Origin: an uncultured Clostridia bacterium | Lineage (GTDB): Bacteria > Bacillota > Clostridia > TANB77 > CAG-508 | Direction: 5' to 3' | Length of the DNA stretch: 64,000 nucleotides | Assembly (NCBI GenBank): GCA_944392605.1 | Contig: CALXXE010000003.1 | Span: 1 to 64,000, forward strand | Shown: one piece after another, positions 27,185 through 36,735 of the stretch | Layout: each line of letters opens with the position of its first letter | Numbering within the stretch: the stretch's first letter is position 1 | Position numbers and translations under genes: made by a program | Notes under the pieces: generated by a model | Told to the model about the DNA's origin: nothing | The model's database searches: none | The model's input: only the letters and a program-made list of their open reading frames with translations

Positions 27185-30100
27185 ATGAATAAATTACTAA
27201 AAGTAAGTATTGTTTTTTTATTAGCATTAGTTATATTTTTATTAGGAAATAGTGTGGAAGCAGCTTATGTTTCAAGCGTTGAAAGTATAGATGAATCTCG
27301 TTATCCTAATATAAAAGCTCAATTATTGGAATTAAAGAAAACATATCCTAATATACAAGTTTTATATACAGGATTAGATTGGAATAAAGTAATAGAAAAT
27401 GAACATAGTGAAACTCATGGAAGAAATTTAGTAAGTAGAGATATGGATGATGCATGGATTTGCCAAGATTGTAAAAACCAAGGAATATGGTATGACAGTG
27501 GATTATATTGTGCATCTGAAGAAGCAGTAGAGTACATGATGGACCCAAGAAACTTTTTAAATACACATGATATTTTTCAATTCCAAAAATTAGATGCATC
27601 TATTGGAACAACTGCTGATGAAATAAGAAATGTATTAAAAATGGAAAAAGTTTTATATCTTCAAGATGACGAAGCAGCAATTCAAGCTTTTGCAAATACA
27701 GCAGCAAGAAATAATTTAAATGCTTATCATTTAGTTTCGAGAGTAATACAAGAGCAAGGAAGAAGTGGCACATCAACTTTATCATCTGGATTAGGTTATA
27801 CTGGAAATGGGTATGAATATTATGGATATGGATATTATAATTTATTTAGTATAGGAGCATCAAGAGGTTCTGGAGAGCCTTCATATATGATTTATATACA
27901 TGCACTAGATAGAGCTGCAATAGAAGGATGGAATACAAGAGCAGCTTCAATTGAAGGTGGAGGAGCTTTTGTCGGAGAGAATTATATAGATGTAGGACAA
28001 AATACATTATATTTACAAAAATTCTCTGTATATAATACAAATGGACAATTATATTGGCATCAATACATGCAAAATTTATTTGGAGCACAAAGTGAAGCAG
28101 ATATTTTATATAATTTATATAAAATTAATGGAATACAGGGAAATAGCACTTTCCAATTTTTAGTACCTTTATATGAAAATATGCCATCACAACCATCAAG
28201 AATGCCAGGAGAACCTTATGATGGATATGTAAATAGTTATCAATATGGAGATATTACAACAGATGGCAGAAATATAAAAGGACAATTAGTAGTACAAGAA
28301 TGGTTAAACGGAACAGAACAAATGGAACCAAATATGGATCCTATAATAGTATTAAAGTCAGATGACGGAGAAACAATAGAATGTAATGTAGAATATGTAG
28401 AACCATATGTATATCAATATAGTGTGGATATAGAAGCTTTAAATCCATTAAAAGAATATTATATAGAAGTAAGATGTGCAAATACAAATAATATAAGTAA
28501 TCATAAAGTAGTTACAAGAATCCCTTGTAAAAATCAAGAATTAGGAAAAATATATGGATATAACACATATATGATAAATAATGTATTTACATTTACATAT
28601 GATGGATATATGTTAAGTATGCCATTTACAGATTTGATAGTAAATAATACTAGAATTGAAGGACAGCTAGTAATACAAGAATGGATAGATGGTACAAGAC
28701 AAGAACAACCAAAAACAACTCCAAAAGTTATGTTAGTTGCAGAAGATGGAAGTACAATTGAATGTGAAGTAGGATTTATAGAGCCATATGTTTATGGATT
28801 CAGTTGTGAAGAAAGATATATTGATAAGACAAAGAAATATGAATTACAAGTACAGTCAACAACAAGTAAAAATATCAGCACAAATAAAACAGCGAAAGTA
28901 ACATATGCAAATAGAAATGTAGGACAAATAGGAAAGTATACTGTTAAAATAGAGAATAGTAAGATTGCATTTGTTTATGATGGATATATGACAAGTAGTG
29001 AGTACAAAAATGTAAGATTAGATGGAAGCAAAATAAGTGGACAATTGGTAGTACAAGAATGGTTAAATGGAACAAAGCAAATAGAGCCAGAAACATTACC
29101 AAAATTAATTATAAAAAATAGTGCTGGAACAAAAGTAAAAGAAGTAACAATGACTTATGTAGAACCATATGTATATAGTTATAGTATAGATATAAGTGGT
29201 TTAGAAAATGGCAAATATTTATATGAAGTACAAGGAACAAATCCAAATAATATAAGTACTCATCAAAAAGTAGAAATACCATTAAATAGTCAAGAAATAG
29301 GACAAATAGGAAATAATAAAGTAAAAGTAGAATCTGGTAAACTCGTAATAGAAGAAATAAATAACAATTATGACGGATATATGACAAGTAGTGAGTATAC
29401 AAGCGTTACATTAAATGGAAGTAACATAAGTGGACAATTAGTAGTACAAGAATGGTTAAATGGAACAGAGCAAATAAGACCAGAAACACTACCAAGACTA
29501 GTAATAAAAAATAGTGAAGGAAAAGAAGTAAAAGAAGTAATAATGACTTATGTAGAACCATATGTATATAGCTATAGTATAGATATAAACGGTTTAGGTG
29601 ATGGAGAATATTTGTATGAAGTACAAGGAACAAATCCAAATAATATAAGTAACCATCAAAAAGTAGAAGTACAATTAAATAGTCAAGAAGTAGGACAAAT
29701 AGGAAATAAGGAAATAAAAGTACAATCAGGAAAATTAATAATAGAAGAAATAGATAATAGCTATGATGGATATATGACAAGTAGTGAGTACAAAAATGTA
29801 AGATTAGATGGAAGCAAAATAAGTGGACAATTAGTAGTACAAGAATGGTTAAATGGAACAGAGCAAATAAGACCAGAAACACTACCAAGACTAGTAATAA
29901 AAAATAGTGAAGGAAAAGAAGTAAAAGAAGTAATAATGACTTATGTAGAACCATATGTATATAGCTATAGTATAGATATAAACGGTTTAGGTGATGGAGA
30001 ATATTTGTATGAAGTACAAGGAACAAATCCAAATAATATAAGTAACCATCAAAAAGTAGAAGTACAATTAAATAGTCAAGAAGTAGGACAAATAGGAAAT

Positions 30101-30712
30101 AAGGAAATAAAAGTACAATCAGGAAAATTAATAATAGAAGAAATAGATAATAGCTATGATGGATATATGACAAGTAGTGAGTACAAAAATGTAAGATTAG
30201 ATGGAAGCAAAATAAGTGGACAATTAGTAGTACAAGAATGGTTAAATGGAACAAAACAAATAAGACCACAAACATTACCAAGACTAGTGATAAAAAATAG
30301 TGAAGGAAAAGAAGTAAAAGAAGTAATAATGACTTATGTAGAACCATATGTATATAGCTATAGTATAGATATAAGCAATTTAAGTGATGGAGAATATTTG
30401 TATGAAGTACAAGGAACAAATCCAAATAATATAAGTAATCATCAAAATGTAATAGTAGAATTAAAAGACCAAACACTAGGAAATATAGGAAACTATGAAG
30501 TTAAAATAATTGATGGGAAATTAGTTCTTAAAAATGAAAATACTAGAATGTTAATGATTAAGAAAGATGTTGAAGAAAATGAAATTATTAATGAAGAAGA
30601 TAAAGAACAACAAGTAAATGATAAAATTAACATTGAAAATATTAAAACAAAAACAAATATAACAGATGACTTAAAAAATAATATAGTTACTGATTTAGAA
30701 AAGGAAGAATAG
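27185..30712 (+). CDS. Secreted N-acetylglucosaminidase with tandem repeats
   Basis: 1175 residues. Signal peptide 1-26 (ends VEAAY). Residues about 30-330 match glucosaminidase-type wall hydrolases: an N-terminal YPNIKAQLLELKKTYPN segment as in SPOR- or cell-wall-linked relatives, MDPRNFLN, the catalytic Glu in SRVIQEQGRSG near 190, and YYNLFSIGAS. It cuts glycan strands of peptidoglycan. Residues 345 to about 1118 hold six repeats starting YDGY at 345, 472, 598, 729, 860 and 991, of the same family as in the amidase gene just upstream. The tail is acidic/basic and unanchored. A complementary hydrolase pair using one binding module is the natural reading. Confidence 0.87.
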   Translation: MNKLLKVSIVFLLALVIFLLGNSVEAAYVSSVESIDESRYPNIKAQLLELKKTYPNIQVLYTGLDWNKVIENEHSETHGRNLVSRDMDDAWICQDCKNQGIWYDSGLYCASEEAVEYMMDPRNFLNTHDIFQFQKLDASIGTTADEIRNVLKMEKVLYLQDDEAAIQAFANTAARNNLNAYHLVSRVIQEQGRSGTSTLSSGLGYTGNGYEYYGYGYYNLFSIGASRGSGEPSYMIYIHALDRAAIEGWNTRAASIEGGGAFVGENYIDVGQNTLYLQKFSVYNTNGQLYWHQYMQNLFGAQSEADILYNLYKINGIQGNSTFQFLVPLYENMPSQPSRMPGEPYDGYVNSYQYGDITTDGRNIKGQLVVQEWLNGTEQMEPNMDPIIVLKSDDGETIECNVEYVEPYVYQYSVDIEALNPLKEYYIEVRCANTNNISNHKVVTRIPCKNQELGKIYGYNTYMINNVFTFTYDGYMLSMPFTDLIVNNTRIEGQLVIQEWIDGTRQEQPKTTPKVMLVAEDGSTIECEVGFIEPYVYGFSCEERYIDKTKKYELQVQSTTSKNISTNKTAKVTYANRNVGQIGKYTVKIENSKIAFVYDGYMTSSEYKNVRLDGSKISGQLVVQEWLNGTKQIEPETLPKLIIKNSAGTKVKEVTMTYVEPYVYSYSIDISGLENGKYLYEVQGTNPNNISTHQKVEIPLNSQEIGQIGNNKVKVESGKLVIEEINNNYDGYMTSSEYTSVTLNGSNISGQLVVQEWLNGTEQIRPETLPRLVIKNSEGKEVKEVIMTYVEPYVYSYSIDINGLGDGEYLYEVQGTNPNNISNHQKVEVQLNSQEVGQIGNKEIKVQSGKLIIEEIDNSYDGYMTSSEYKNVRLDGSKISGQLVVQEWLNGTEQIRPETLPRLVIKNSEGKEVKEVIMTYVEPYVYSYSIDINGLGDGEYLYEVQGTNPNNISNHQKVEVQLNSQEVGQIGNKEIKVQSGKLIIEEIDNSYDGYMTSSEYKNVRLDGSKISGQLVVQEWLNGTKQIRPQTLPRLVIKNSEGKEVKEVIMTYVEPYVYSYSIDISNLSDGEYLYEVQGTNPNNISNHQNVIVELKDQTLGNIGNYEVKIIDGKLVLKNENTRMLMIKKDVEENEIINEEDKEQQVNDKINIENIKTKTNITDDLKNNIVTDLEKEE
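28217..30535 (+). repeat. Tandem 378-393-bp coding repeats in the glucosaminidase
   Basis: Units start at 28217, 28598, 28976, 29369, 29762 and 30155; the last three spacings are exactly 393 bases. Units from 29369 and 29762 are nearly identical beyond their first 60 bases. Long stretches match the amidase repeats base for base, including silent positions. Confidence 0.9.
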
Positions 30713-30715
30713 AGT

Positions 30716-30752
30716 AGAAAAGAGGTAGAAATATAGTTTTTACCTCTTTTCT
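30716..30752 (+). terminator. Stem-loop terminator after the glucosaminidase
   Basis: AGAAAAGAGGTA / TACCTCTTTTCT, a 12-bp stem with a 13-base loop; weak T run. Confidence 0.7.
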
Positions 30753-30771
30753 ATGTTTTAAATTTAAAATC

Positions 30772-30800
30772 TTGATTATCATTGAAATAAATGATAAAAT
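30772..30800 (+). promoter_or_regulatory. Promoter of the DUF6020-glycosyltransferase operon
   Basis: TTGATT (30772-30777), 17 bases, TAAAAT (30795-30800). Confidence 0.65.
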
Positions 30801-30856
30801 TACTTTACAAAATATAAATTTTAAATAAAATAAATGAGTTGTATAAGGAGTTTTTA

Positions 30857-32725
30857 ATGAGTAAGCAAAATATAAAAAATATAGCTATTTTAATTGTAGC
30901 TATAATTGGAGCTGCATGTTTTAATCTTAATTTAGATACATCAGTTAGTATAAGAGATGCTTTTACAAGTGTTGATTCGATATTGTTAATGTCATTTTTT
31001 TTGATTTTATTTATAGCTTTAAAACAAATAGTTGAATTAAAAGATAAAAGAGCTAGAATAGTATCAGTAATAGTAGCTGTAATATTTGCAGGACTTGAAG
31101 TTGTAGGATATAGTATAAGTAATTATAATAGTTTAGCAGGAGTAATTGGCTCTAAAGAGATATTATTAAAGGCTGTATTAAAATTTATAGGTTATGCTAT
31201 TGTCTTTTATACAATAATTATTTATGTATATACTAAAGTTTTGCCAAGAATAAAATTAAAAGAAGATAGTAAAATAAGAAAATATTTTACAGATAATAAA
31301 AGATCACTATTTGTAATTGCATTAATATTGTTTATAGCATATTTGCCACATTTTTTATACAATTTCCCAGGAATGTATACAGTAGATTCTGTATCAGAAA
31401 TGGAGTATGGATTAAGTAATGCCACATCTTTTAAAAATCATCATCCAGTATTTCATATATTTATTATTTATGGATGTATAAGTTTAGGAAAGTTATTAGG
31501 TGGTGCATATATAGGAATTGCAATATATTCAATACTTCAAATGGTATTTGTATCATTTAGCTTTTCATATGTACTAAAATATATGGCAAAGAAAAATGTA
31601 AATATAGTATTTAGAATACTTACATTAATTTTCTTTATTATATATCCAGCTTTTGGCCCTTATAGTATTACAATGTGGAAAGATGTAGTATTTGGAGTAA
31701 TACTTGTACCATTTACAATACAAGTTATAGAAATGGTAACAAATAAAGAATATTTCAAGAAAAAGAGAAATATTGTAGGTTTTATTGTAATATCTATATT
31801 TACAATATTATTTAGAAATAATGGTTTATATGTTGTTTTAATAACACTTGCAATATTATTGATGTTCCTAAAAGGAAATAGAAAGAAAATAGCTTTAATG
31901 CTTTTTATTGTTATGTTGTTTAATATATTATGGAAAGGACCTATATTTAAATTATTAAATGTAACAGATGGACCAGTCAGAGAAATGATGTCTATTCCAG
32001 TACAACAAATTGCAAGAACAGTAAAATATAGAAGAAGTGAATTAACTGAAGAAGAAAAAACTAAAATTCAGAAATATATAGATATGGACTTAGAAGAAAT
32101 GGCAGAAAGTTATTATCCTTTAATATCTGATAATATAAAGGACCATTTTAATAATGAGGAGTTCAATAATAATAAGTTAGACTTTATATCATTATGGGTA
32201 AGCTTGTTCTTTAAATATCCAGTAGAATATATAGAAGCATTTTTAGATAATTCATTTGGATATTGGTATCCTCAAGCTAATAATGGAATTCTACCAACAT
32301 GGTATGAATATGAGTATAGTGAACAAGTAATAGGTTATGATAGAAAACCAGTATTAAATTTAGAGTTCCTAGATGGTTATTATGCAGATGTTAATGGAAG
32401 AAGAATGCCAATAATATCAATGTGGATAAGTATAGGATTTGTTTTCTGGATAATGATTTTATGTATAGGATATATGGTTTGTAAAAAGAAATACAAATTA
32501 ATATTAGCATATATACCAATACTTGCATTATGGCTAACTACAATAGCGTCACCAGTATATTGTGAATATAGATATATTTTTGGAATGTTTACTTGCATAC
32601 CAATACTTACAATTTTGATATTAAGTTTAGCAAATAAAAAGGAAGATAAAATAGAGGAAATAAAAACAATTGAAGGTGTTAAAAGTATAGAAAACGAAAA
32701 GAAAAATAATAAAGAAGGAAAATAG
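30857..32725 (+). CDS. Large membrane protein, DUF6020-like
   Basis: The start MSKQNIKNIAIL (622 residues) is chosen because AAGGAG (30845-30850) lies six bases before this ATG; a TTG further up precedes the site. About 14 membrane helices and a large extracytosolic segment. Marker segments are NFPGMYTVDSVSEMEYGL, FKNHHPVFHIFIIYG and ITMWKDVVFGV. I recognise it as the DUF6020 type, found beside glycan genes and looking like a GT-C or polymerase-type membrane enzyme; the activity is not known. A paralogue closes this operon at 36736. Ends with a charged cytosolic tail. Confidence 0.72.
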   Translation: MSKQNIKNIAILIVAIIGAACFNLNLDTSVSIRDAFTSVDSILLMSFFLILFIALKQIVELKDKRARIVSVIVAVIFAGLEVVGYSISNYNSLAGVIGSKEILLKAVLKFIGYAIVFYTIIIYVYTKVLPRIKLKEDSKIRKYFTDNKRSLFVIALILFIAYLPHFLYNFPGMYTVDSVSEMEYGLSNATSFKNHHPVFHIFIIYGCISLGKLLGGAYIGIAIYSILQMVFVSFSFSYVLKYMAKKNVNIVFRILTLIFFIIYPAFGPYSITMWKDVVFGVILVPFTIQVIEMVTNKEYFKKKRNIVGFIVISIFTILFRNNGLYVVLITLAILLMFLKGNRKKIALMLFIVMLFNILWKGPIFKLLNVTDGPVREMMSIPVQQIARTVKYRRSELTEEEKTKIQKYIDMDLEEMAESYYPLISDNIKDHFNNEEFNNNKLDFISLWVSLFFKYPVEYIEAFLDNSFGYWYPQANNGILPTWYEYEYSEQVIGYDRKPVLNLEFLDGYYADVNGRRMPIISMWISIGFVFWIMILCIGYMVCKKKYKLILAYIPILALWLTTIASPVYCEYRYIFGMFTCIPILTILILSLANKKEDKIEEIKTIEGVKSIENEKKNNKEGK

Positions 32726-32729
32726 AAGA

Positions 32730-33677
32730 ATGCCAAAAATAAGTGTAATTATTCCAGTGTATAACACAGAAAAATATATAGAAAAATGCTTAGAAAGTCT
32801 TGCAGGACAAACAATGCAAGACTTTGAAGTCATTATTGTAAATGATGGCTCAACAGATAATTCTAAGAAAGTCATCAAGGATTATATGAAAAATAGTAAT
32901 TTGGATATAAGGTACTTAGAAAAAGAAAATGGTGGACTAGCTTCTGCTAGAAATTATGGAGTAGAAAAAGCTTTAGGAAAATATATATCATTTTTAGATA
33001 GTGATGATTATTTAGATAAAAATCTTTTTTCTAATTTAGAAAAATATATTGATGAAGATATAGATTTGATAAAATTCAAGATGAAGACAGTTGATGAAAA
33101 AGAAAATGTAATAGAAAAATTAGATGGTCCAGTATTTGATGTGTGTACTGGTGAAGAAGGATACAAGAAATTATGTACAACAGACAAATATATGGATCCA
33201 GCTTGTATTTATTTATATAGAAGAGAATTTTTTTTAGAAAATAATTTTAAATATAAATTGAGATACCATGAAGACTTTGGGTTAACATCTTTAATAATGA
33301 TACAGGCCAAAAGTTTTGTATCAACAGAATTTTTTGGATATAATTATTTACAAACAGAAGAGAGTCTAACTAGAGGAAAAGATTATAAAAAAGATGTAGA
33401 CAGAGCAAAAGATATGTTAGCACATTATGATAACATGATAACTTTAATAGATGCTTATTATAATATAAGTGATGAAACTAAAGATTTAGTAAAAAGATAT
33501 TATACAAATTCTGTTGTATTAAAAGCAGATACGCTTAAGGGAGAAGACAAAAAACGTTATATAAAAGAGATAAAAGACAGATTTATGTATAGAAATATTA
33601 AACCAGAGAATTTAAAGCAAAAAGTAAAAAGAATATTATTAAAATATAATGTTAGTTTATATTTAAAAATGAGGTAA
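32730..33677 (+). CDS. GT2-family glycosyltransferase
   Basis: 315 residues, GT-A fold: ISVIIPVYNTEKYIEKCLES, VIIVNDGSTDNS, GLASARNYG and the DxD as FLDSDDYLD near residue 90. EDFG near 188 gives the usual catalytic acid. It starts five bases after the DUF6020 gene. It transfers a nucleotide-activated sugar on the inner membrane face; sugar unknown. Confidence 0.88.
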   Translation: MPKISVIIPVYNTEKYIEKCLESLAGQTMQDFEVIIVNDGSTDNSKKVIKDYMKNSNLDIRYLEKENGGLASARNYGVEKALGKYISFLDSDDYLDKNLFSNLEKYIDEDIDLIKFKMKTVDEKENVIEKLDGPVFDVCTGEEGYKKLCTTDKYMDPACIYLYRREFFLENNFKYKLRYHEDFGLTSLIMIQAKSFVSTEFFGYNYLQTEESLTRGKDYKKDVDRAKDMLAHYDNMITLIDAYYNISDETKDLVKRYYTNSVVLKADTLKGEDKKRYIKEIKDRFMYRNIKPENLKQKVKRILLKYNVSLYLKMR

Positions 33678-33680
33678 GAA

Positions 33681-34643
33681 ATGAGAAGTGTAAGTGTAAT
33701 AGTTCCTTTTTATAATGTGGAAAATTATATAGAAAAATGTTTGAATACATTAGTACATCAAACATTAGAAGATATAGAAATAATACTTGTAAATGATGGT
33801 TCTCAAGATAGAAGTATGGTTGTTGTTAAAAAGTTTTTAGAACAATATCCAGATAAGATTACATATCTAGAAAAAGAAAATGGCGGATTATCAGATGCAA
33901 GAAATTATGCGATTCCCTATGCTAAAGGAGAGTATATAGCATTTTTAGACTCAGATGACTATGTAGAAAAAACAATGTATAAAGATATGTATGAATTAGC
34001 TAAAAAAGAAGATAGCGATATGGTAGAATGTAATTTCTACTGGGAATATCCAGATAAGAAAAAAGAAGATATTGGCGTAGTTTATAATGGTAAAAAGGAA
34101 ATGCTTGAAAAAGTAAGGGTAGTTGCTTGGAACAAATTAATAAAGAAAGAAGTTTTAGAAAAAAGTAAAGTAACTTTCCCAAAAGGATATAGATATGAAG
34201 ATGTAGAATTTACATATAAACTAATACCATATTTAGATAAAGTATCATTCTTAAAAAAGCCATGTATACATTATATACAAAGAGAAGGTTCAATATCTAA
34301 TAATCAAAACGAAAGAAATAAAGAAATTTTTGATGTACTAGAACACGTAATAGATTTTTATAAAGAAAATGATTTGTATGAAGAATATAAAGATGAGTTA
34401 GAATATCTATATGTTCGTTATGCTTTTTGTAGTTCTTTACTCAGAATTGTAAAGATAAAGGATGAGTTTGTACAAAGAAAATTATTAGACTTAACATGGG
34501 AGAAAGTAAATACAACATTTCCAGAATGGAAACAAAATCCTGTGCTTAAAAGTAAAAAAGATTTAAAAAGTATTTACTTAAAAACAATAAATAAATTTAC
34601 ATTTGAAATGTATAGTACATTATTTTCTTTATTCCAAAAATAA
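33681..34643 (+). CDS. GT2-family glycosyltransferase
   Basis: 320 residues with the same layout as the gene before: VSVIVPFYNVENYIEKCLNT, ILVNDGSQDRS, GLSDARNYA, FLDSDDYVE and RYEDVEF as likely catalytic acid region. Only three bases separate it from the previous stop, so translation is coupled. The two are diverged paralogues. Confidence 0.88.
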   Translation: MRSVSVIVPFYNVENYIEKCLNTLVHQTLEDIEIILVNDGSQDRSMVVVKKFLEQYPDKITYLEKENGGLSDARNYAIPYAKGEYIAFLDSDDYVEKTMYKDMYELAKKEDSDMVECNFYWEYPDKKKEDIGVVYNGKKEMLEKVRVVAWNKLIKKEVLEKSKVTFPKGYRYEDVEFTYKLIPYLDKVSFLKKPCIHYIQREGSISNNQNERNKEIFDVLEHVIDFYKENDLYEEYKDELEYLYVRYAFCSSLLRIVKIKDEFVQRKLLDLTWEKVNTTFPEWKQNPVLKSKKDLKSIYLKTINKFTFEMYSTLFSLFQK

Positions 34644-34691
34644 AAAAGAAAATAAGAAATGTAAAATAAAAATAAAAGAAAAGGAAAAAGA

Positions 34692-35822
34692 ATGAAAAAG
34701 ATTATATTTGGAATAACAGGTTTAACTATAGGTGGAGCAGAAAGAGTTTTAGTAGATTTAGCAAATAAGTTATCTTACGATTATGATATAACGATATTTA
34801 CTTTATATGCTAAAGGAGAATTAGAAAAAGAATTAAATGAAAATGTTAAATTAAAAAGTTTATATAATAAACCTTATAAAGAATTATCAAAATTAGGGCA
34901 AAAGTTATTTGCTCCATTAAAGGTATTGTTATTAAAAAAGAGTATTTATAAGAAAAATATTAAAAACGATTATGATGTAGAAATTGCATTCTTAGAAGGA
35001 CCAATAACAAGATTATTTAGTGTTAAAAATGAAAAGGTTAGAAAAATTGCATGGATACATAATGATATATCTTTGGTATTTGGACAAGGTGTAAAATCTA
35101 AAATAAAAAAACATTTAGATGAAAAAGTATATGATAAATATAATGACTTAGTATTTGTAAGTAAAGATAATTTAGATAAATTTAATAAAACATATACTAA
35201 TTTAAAAATTAGCGAAGGACATAAAAAAGTTATTTATAATTACATAGATAAAGAAAGAATTATTAAAAAATCAAATGAAAATATATATGTTTCGTTTGAT
35301 AAAAATAGTATTAATTTTGTAACTGTTGCAAGATTAGTTTATCAAAAGGGAATCGACAGACTAATAAAAGTCCACAAAAAGTTAATAGAAAGTGGATATA
35401 GACATGATTTTTATATAATAGGTGATGGACCTGAAAGAGAAAAATTAGAGAAGTTAATAAAAGAAAATAATGTAGAAGAAACGTTTCATTTACTAGGACA
35501 AAAAGAAAATCCATATCCATATGTAAGGCAAGCTGATTATTTTTGTTTACTTTCAAGATTTGAAGGATATGGTATGGTTTTAGAAGAAGCTAAGATATTA
35601 GAAAAGAATATCATTATTACTGATACTGCAGCAAGGGAAGCGGTAGAAGGATATAGTAATAAATATGTTCTAGAAAATACAGAAGAAGGAATTTATAATG
35701 GCTTACTAAAAGTTTTAGAAGAGAATATGAAAAATGGAAAAGATAAAGAAAATGAAGAAGTAAAAGAGCAATATGATAATTCTAATATAATAAAAGAAGT
35801 AAAAGAATTAATAGGAGATTAA
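34692..35822 (+). CDS. GT4-family glycosyltransferase
   Basis: 376 residues, GT-B fold. N-terminal glycine loop GITGLTIGGAERVLVDLANK for the acceptor side, then a C-terminal donor domain: FVTVARLVYQKGIDRLI, FYIIGDGPEREKLEKLI, HLLGQKENPYPYV and the E(x7)E region SRFEGYGMVLEEAKI. Membrane-associated capsule or glycan synthesis enzyme. A GGAAAAAG ribosome site precedes the ATG. Confidence 0.88.
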   Translation: MKKIIFGITGLTIGGAERVLVDLANKLSYDYDITIFTLYAKGELEKELNENVKLKSLYNKPYKELSKLGQKLFAPLKVLLLKKSIYKKNIKNDYDVEIAFLEGPITRLFSVKNEKVRKIAWIHNDISLVFGQGVKSKIKKHLDEKVYDKYNDLVFVSKDNLDKFNKTYTNLKISEGHKKVIYNYIDKERIIKKSNENIYVSFDKNSINFVTVARLVYQKGIDRLIKVHKKLIESGYRHDFYIIGDGPEREKLEKLIKENNVEETFHLLGQKENPYPYVRQADYFCLLSRFEGYGMVLEEAKILEKNIIITDTAAREAVEGYSNKYVLENTEEGIYNGLLKVLEENMKNGKDKENEEVKEQYDNSNIIKEVKELIGD

Positions 35823-35823
35823 T

Positions 35824-36723
35824 ATGAAAATTTCAGTACTTACACCATCATATAACAGGGCTAGTTTGTTAGATAAATTATATAACAGTTTAGTTAAGAA
35901 CAGTAAATATGGAATTGATATAGAATGGCTAATTCAGGATGATGGCTCAGTAGATGATACTAAAGAGGTAGTAGAAAGATTTAAAGAAAATAAAGATAAC
36001 GATAATTTAGAAATAAAATATTATTTCCAAGAAAATCAAGGAAAGATGGTTGCCATTAATAATTTAGTAGAAAAAGCAACAGGAGATTTAATAGTAGACT
36101 GTGATTCTGATGATTATTTTACTCATGATGCTTTTAAGAAGATAAAAGAAGCTTATAAAGAACATGAACAGGAAATTAAATCAAATAAATATTATGGATT
36201 ATGTTTCTTAAAAAATGACCAAAATGGAAATAATATGGGAAATGATTTTAAGAATAAAGAAACAACAATGTTTGATTTATATTTTAAAGAAGGGGAAACA
36301 GGAGAAAAAGCAATAGTATTTTTTTCTGATATTAGAAAAAAATATAAACATGAATTAGAACATGGAGAAAAATTTGTTACAGAAGCTAGAATGTATCATA
36401 AGATTGATGAAAAATATAAAATGATTTGTATCAATAAACCAATTATGATATGTGAATATCAAGAAGATGGATATACAAAAAATATAAAGAAACAATTTAT
36501 AGAAAATAAGTATGGATATTTTGAGTATTTTAAAGAAATTATGCAAAAAGATATGAAAGGCGTTACTTTTAATAAAAGATTATATGCAATAAAACATTAT
36601 ATATTATTTGGATATTTAACAAAAGCAAAGAAAACGTTAAAAAATGTAAAAGGATTTGAAAATAAATTATTATATATCTTATTGTATATACCAGGTAGAG
36701 TAAAGTCTAAGATGAAATATTAG
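35824..36723 (+). CDS. GT2-family glycosyltransferase
   Basis: 299 residues: ISVLTPSYNRASLLDKLYNS, WLIQDDGSVDDT, GKMVAINNLVEKATGD and the DxD as VDCDSDDYF. Starts two bases after the GT4 gene stop, with the ribosome site AGGAG inside it. Substrate unknown. Confidence 0.86.
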   Translation: MKISVLTPSYNRASLLDKLYNSLVKNSKYGIDIEWLIQDDGSVDDTKEVVERFKENKDNDNLEIKYYFQENQGKMVAINNLVEKATGDLIVDCDSDDYFTHDAFKKIKEAYKEHEQEIKSNKYYGLCFLKNDQNGNNMGNDFKNKETTMFDLYFKEGETGEKAIVFFSDIRKKYKHELEHGEKFVTEARMYHKIDEKYKMICINKPIMICEYQEDGYTKNIKKQFIENKYGYFEYFKEIMQKDMKGVTFNKRLYAIKHYILFGYLTKAKKTLKNVKGFENKLLYILLYIPGRVKSKMKY

Positions 36724-36735
36724 GGGGAAATAAGG

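Noticed and set aside
24565-30535. Regular repeats as a possible CRISPR array
   Set aside because: The units are 378-393 bases, in frame and coding, with no short repeat-spacer pattern.
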